38,262 nucleotides of DNA from Parcubacteria group bacterium Gr01-1014_33 (lineage in GTDB: Bacteria; Patescibacteriota; Minisyncoccia; Sungbacterales; HO2-52-23), in contig VMFQ01000007.1 in the NCBI GenBank assembly GCA_007376125.1, forward strand, positions 1-38,262, read 5' to 3'. Each line of letters opens with the position of its first letter. Within the stretch, counting starts at the first letter, position 1. The position numbers and the translations under genes are program-made. This document shows, one piece after another, positions 36,060 through 38,262 of this stretch. The notes under the pieces were generated by a model. That model searched no databases and was not told the DNA's origin. It was given only the letters and a program-made list of their open reading frames with translations.

Positions 36060-36371
36060 ATGCTGGACTTGGAAATCAGAGAAAGAATATTGGTTGCTAA
36101 AGCTTATTTAGAGGCACTGGCTGATACGCTTGAAGCAAAACAGGAAAAAAGCGCTGAAGAAGAAACGTTCCTTCCCATATTTCAGACATTTTTCACGATA
36201 GACGCGGGCGTATTAGATCGGGGATTTGAATATCTTGCGACCATAGAATGTCAATCTCTTCTGCGCGGACTCTTGCGTTGGTATCCGCAACATAGGGATA
36301 TTCTTTTGAGACGGCTTTCCCCGGATATCTTTGATCAGCATGTTAAGTTATTTGAAGATATGCTTCGGTAA
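36060..36371 (+). CDS. Uncharacterised helical protein
   Basis: 103 aa, strong SD (AAGGAGG), own terminator. Confidence 0.7.
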   Translation: MLDLEIRERILVAKAYLEALADTLEAKQEKSAEEETFLPIFQTFFTIDAGVLDRGFEYLATIECQSLLRGLLRWYPQHRDILLRRLSPDIFDQHVKLFEDMLR

Positions 36372-36414
36372 TAAGCGCTTTTTACTTTCTATCGTTCTTT
36401 TTTATAACGTGTTG

Positions 36415-36442
36415 ATAACCGACTATTGTCGGTTATTTTTCT
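36415..36442 (+). terminator. Rho-independent terminator
   Basis: ATAACCGAC-tatt-GTCGGTTAT then TTTTCTT. Confidence 0.8.
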
Positions 36443-36443
36443 T

Positions 36444-36624
36444 AGAAACTGTCTGAAAAGCGCTTTTCGATGGAAAAATAGCCAGATTTTCAAGGAAAAA
36501 TCATTGATGTATATTGATGTATGACGAAGGAATATCAACACAAAGATATTTCAAGGAGTACATCAATGATGTGTACGCGCATATGGCTCGTTTTTGCCGA
36601 AAGGGCGCTTTTTAGACAGTTTCT
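36444..36624. mobile_element. Fold-back element F (family 1), 181 bp, just upstream of mutY
   Basis: AGAAACTGTCTGAAAAGCGC...GGCGCTTTTTAGACAGTTTCT; inner ATCATTGATGTA/TACATCAATGAT. Confidence 0.82.
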
Positions 36625-36635
36625 TGCAGCCATTT

Positions 36636-37604
36636 ATGACCAAAGAGAAATTTATCCAAACCATAACCAAATGGTATTCCTATAATAAAGAATCCTTTCA
36701 TTTTCCTTGGCGCAATACCCGCGATCCGTACCAGATTTTTGTTTCCGAAATAATGCTCCAGCAAACGCAGATTGTACGGGTGATTCCAAAATACGAGGAG
36801 TGGCTCAAGGAATTTCCCACGCTTGAATCGCTTGCCAAAGCGCCGTTTCCAAAAATTCTCAAAGTATGGCAGGGGATGGGATATAACCGCCGGGCGCGGT
36901 ATCTAAAGGACACCGCAGAAATTGTTGTCCGAAAGTATAACGGACAAATTCCTCGCGATCCGCAAACGCTTGAAAGATTTCCGGGTATCGGACATTATAC
37001 GGCGCGCGCGATTACATGTTTTGCGTATGGGAGATGCGAGCCGTTTTTGGAAACAAATATCCGGCGCGGGCTTATCCATTTTTTCGGAAACTCGCCTCAT
37101 TTGTCTGTCATTGCTCACCCCGTTAGAATTCGAAATTCTAACGGGGTGAGCAAAGCGAAACAATCTCGACACGTCGGGATTGCCGCATCCCGACAAGTCG
37201 GGACTCGCAATGACATGCGGCAAGAGAAGATTTCTGACGGAATACTCCTCGCGATTCTTTCTCGTCTTGAGCCGAAAACAAAAAAACGCGAGTGGTACTA
37301 TGCGTTAATGGACTATGGACGCGAAGTGCTGGGGAAAATGTCCGATAACCCCAATCGTCGCGCAAAACACTATCGGACACAATCAAAGTTTCTGGGCTCA
37401 CGCCGCTATGTCCGCGCAAAGATTGTTTTGTATCTTGTGTCAAAGCGAAATGGGGTAAATAGAAAGGAGTTGCTTCATCTCCTCAAGAAGGATTTACACA
37501 CGAAAGATTTTCTTACTCCTCATGTATTTGATTGGGTTCTTAATGATCTTAGCCGAGACAAGTTAATTACTCGCAAAGCAAACAAGTGGATAATTCTTTC
37601 GTGA
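36636..37604 (+). CDS. mutY: A/G-specific adenine glycosylase, no evident 4Fe-4S cysteines, containing an in-frame palindromic insertion
   Basis: FPWRNTRDPYQIFVSEIMLQQTQIVRVIPKYEEWL; LKVWQGMGYNRRARYL; FPGIGHYTARAI; ETNIRR. Confidence 0.93.
   Translation: MTKEKFIQTITKWYSYNKESFHFPWRNTRDPYQIFVSEIMLQQTQIVRVIPKYEEWLKEFPTLESLAKAPFPKILKVWQGMGYNRRARYLKDTAEIVVRKYNGQIPRDPQTLERFPGIGHYTARAITCFAYGRCEPFLETNIRRGLIHFFGNSPHLSVIAHPVRIRNSNGVSKAKQSRHVGIAASRQVGTRNDMRQEKISDGILLAILSRLEPKTKKREWYYALMDYGREVLGKMSDNPNRRAKHYRTQSKFLGSRRYVRAKIVLYLVSKRNGVNRKELLHLLKKDLHTKDFLTPHVFDWVLNDLSRDKLITRKANKWIILS
37106..37215. repeat. Palindromic element R2 inside mutY
   Basis: TGTCATTGC...GCAATGACA ends, GCTCACCCCGTTAGAATT/AATTCTAACGGGGTGAGC hairpin. 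Confidence 0.85.
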
Positions 37605-37614
37605 GTCGTGTTAT

Positions 37615-37775
37615 AGACCTACTGCACAATAATTTTCGTGACGAAATTTCAGAATTTTGAGACAAAATCGCTGAATAAATTTTGCGGCTTATCTGGAGGA
37701 TACGCCAAAAAATTTTGAGGCGATTTTGGCCGAAATTCTGAAGTTGCAGTAGAAGGATTATTGTGCAGTAGGTCT
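37615..37775. mobile_element. Fold-back element C (family 1), 161 bp, TSD TAT, opposite orientation to B
   Basis: AGACCTACTGCACAATAAT...ATTATTGTGCAGTAGGTCT; TAT at 37612-37614 and 37776-37778. Confidence 0.9.
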
Positions 37776-37970
37776 TATGTATATTGTGTATCGTTCTTCT
37801 ACTGGGCATGCCAACTGCTTGGGAGTTTCTCCATCCAATGGAGTAACTACTCGTACTGACTTCTCACACGACAAGATGTTCATACAAACAGGTGGCATAT
37901 GCATGCTTTTCTCATGTATAGATTGAATTGCAGTAGAGAGCCATATATATCTTCCGAAATCTTTCCCATG
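37776..37970 (-). pseudogene. Truncated coding remnant on minus strand
   Basis: Minus-strand reading IFHGKDFGRYIWLSTAIQSIHEKSMHMPPVCMNILSCEKSVRVVTPLDGETPKQLACPVEERYTIYI, then enters element C and stops. Confidence 0.4.
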
Positions 37971-37982
37971 GAATATACCCTA

Positions 37983-38024
37983 CCACTAAAATTCATCCCA
38001 CGATCGTGGGATGAATTTTAGTGG
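37983..38024. repeat. 42-bp perfect palindrome with ACGATCGT core
   Basis: CCACTAAAATTCATCCCACGATCGTGGGATGAATTTTAGTGG. Confidence 0.93.
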
Positions 38025-38121
38025 ATGCCCATGGAACTTCGGCATTGTACCATTGCTCACACTGCGAAAGCACCATTTCCTTCAAGGAAAGAACAAAGGG
38101 AAAGTTGTATCACTGGGTGTG

Positions 38122-38251
38122 CCCCCACACTTACTTTTGCTCAATTCTTGTATGGCCATCATTCTTTCATGTTTTTTCTTCAATGAAAGAACAAGGACAC
38201 GCTCCACACACATGGAATTGGAAAAGCCATAAGCAAAAGTAGGTGTGGGGG
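38122..38251. mobile_element. Fold-back element (family 2), 130 bp, candidate TSD TGTG
   Basis: CCCCCACACTTACTTTTGCT...AGCAAAAGTAGGTGTGGGGG; TGTG on both flanks. Confidence 0.75.
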
Positions 38252-38262
38252 TGTGGATAACT

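Noticed and set aside
37983-38024. Perfect ACGATCGT palindromes as simple terminators
   Set aside because: No T-tract on either side, no unpaired loop, and shared cores at distant loci.
1-38262. tRNA/rRNA genes
   Set aside because: No convincing cloverleaf or rRNA segment recognised by eye; a tRNAscan/Rfam run is needed to be sure.

Overview
The window looks like a chromosomal segment from a candidate-phylum (Patescibacteria/Parcubacteria-like) bacterium. This is inferred from gene content, short genes, and CPR-type protein families; no 16S is present. Recognisable genes include murB, secA, mutY, raiA/hpf, M24 peptidase, SET-domain protein, ATP-grasp ligase, UDG family 4, YdcF-like, GHKL ATPase, two Nudix hydrolases, RRM protein, VIT1/CCC1 with a ferritin-like N-terminus, ABC-2 transporter pair, DUF763, and several toxin-antitoxin-like pairs. 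The strongest non-textbook signal is a dense population of small fold-back (inverted-repeat) elements. One family of about 160-180 bp has varied but always paired terminal stems and conserved asymmetric internal motifs. Two copies split one kinase gene, each with a 3-bp target duplication, and in-silico excision restores the reading frame exactly. Other palindromic elements are carried in frame inside secA and mutY, or break maf. Several genes are decaying (kinase, doc, maf, DUF296, DUF4258-like). A second signal is two styles of gene start: leaderless starts with a -10 box 4-9 nt from ATG, versus strong Shine-Dalgarno sites found only on four uncharacterised genes. Family assignments are by eye, with no database search.
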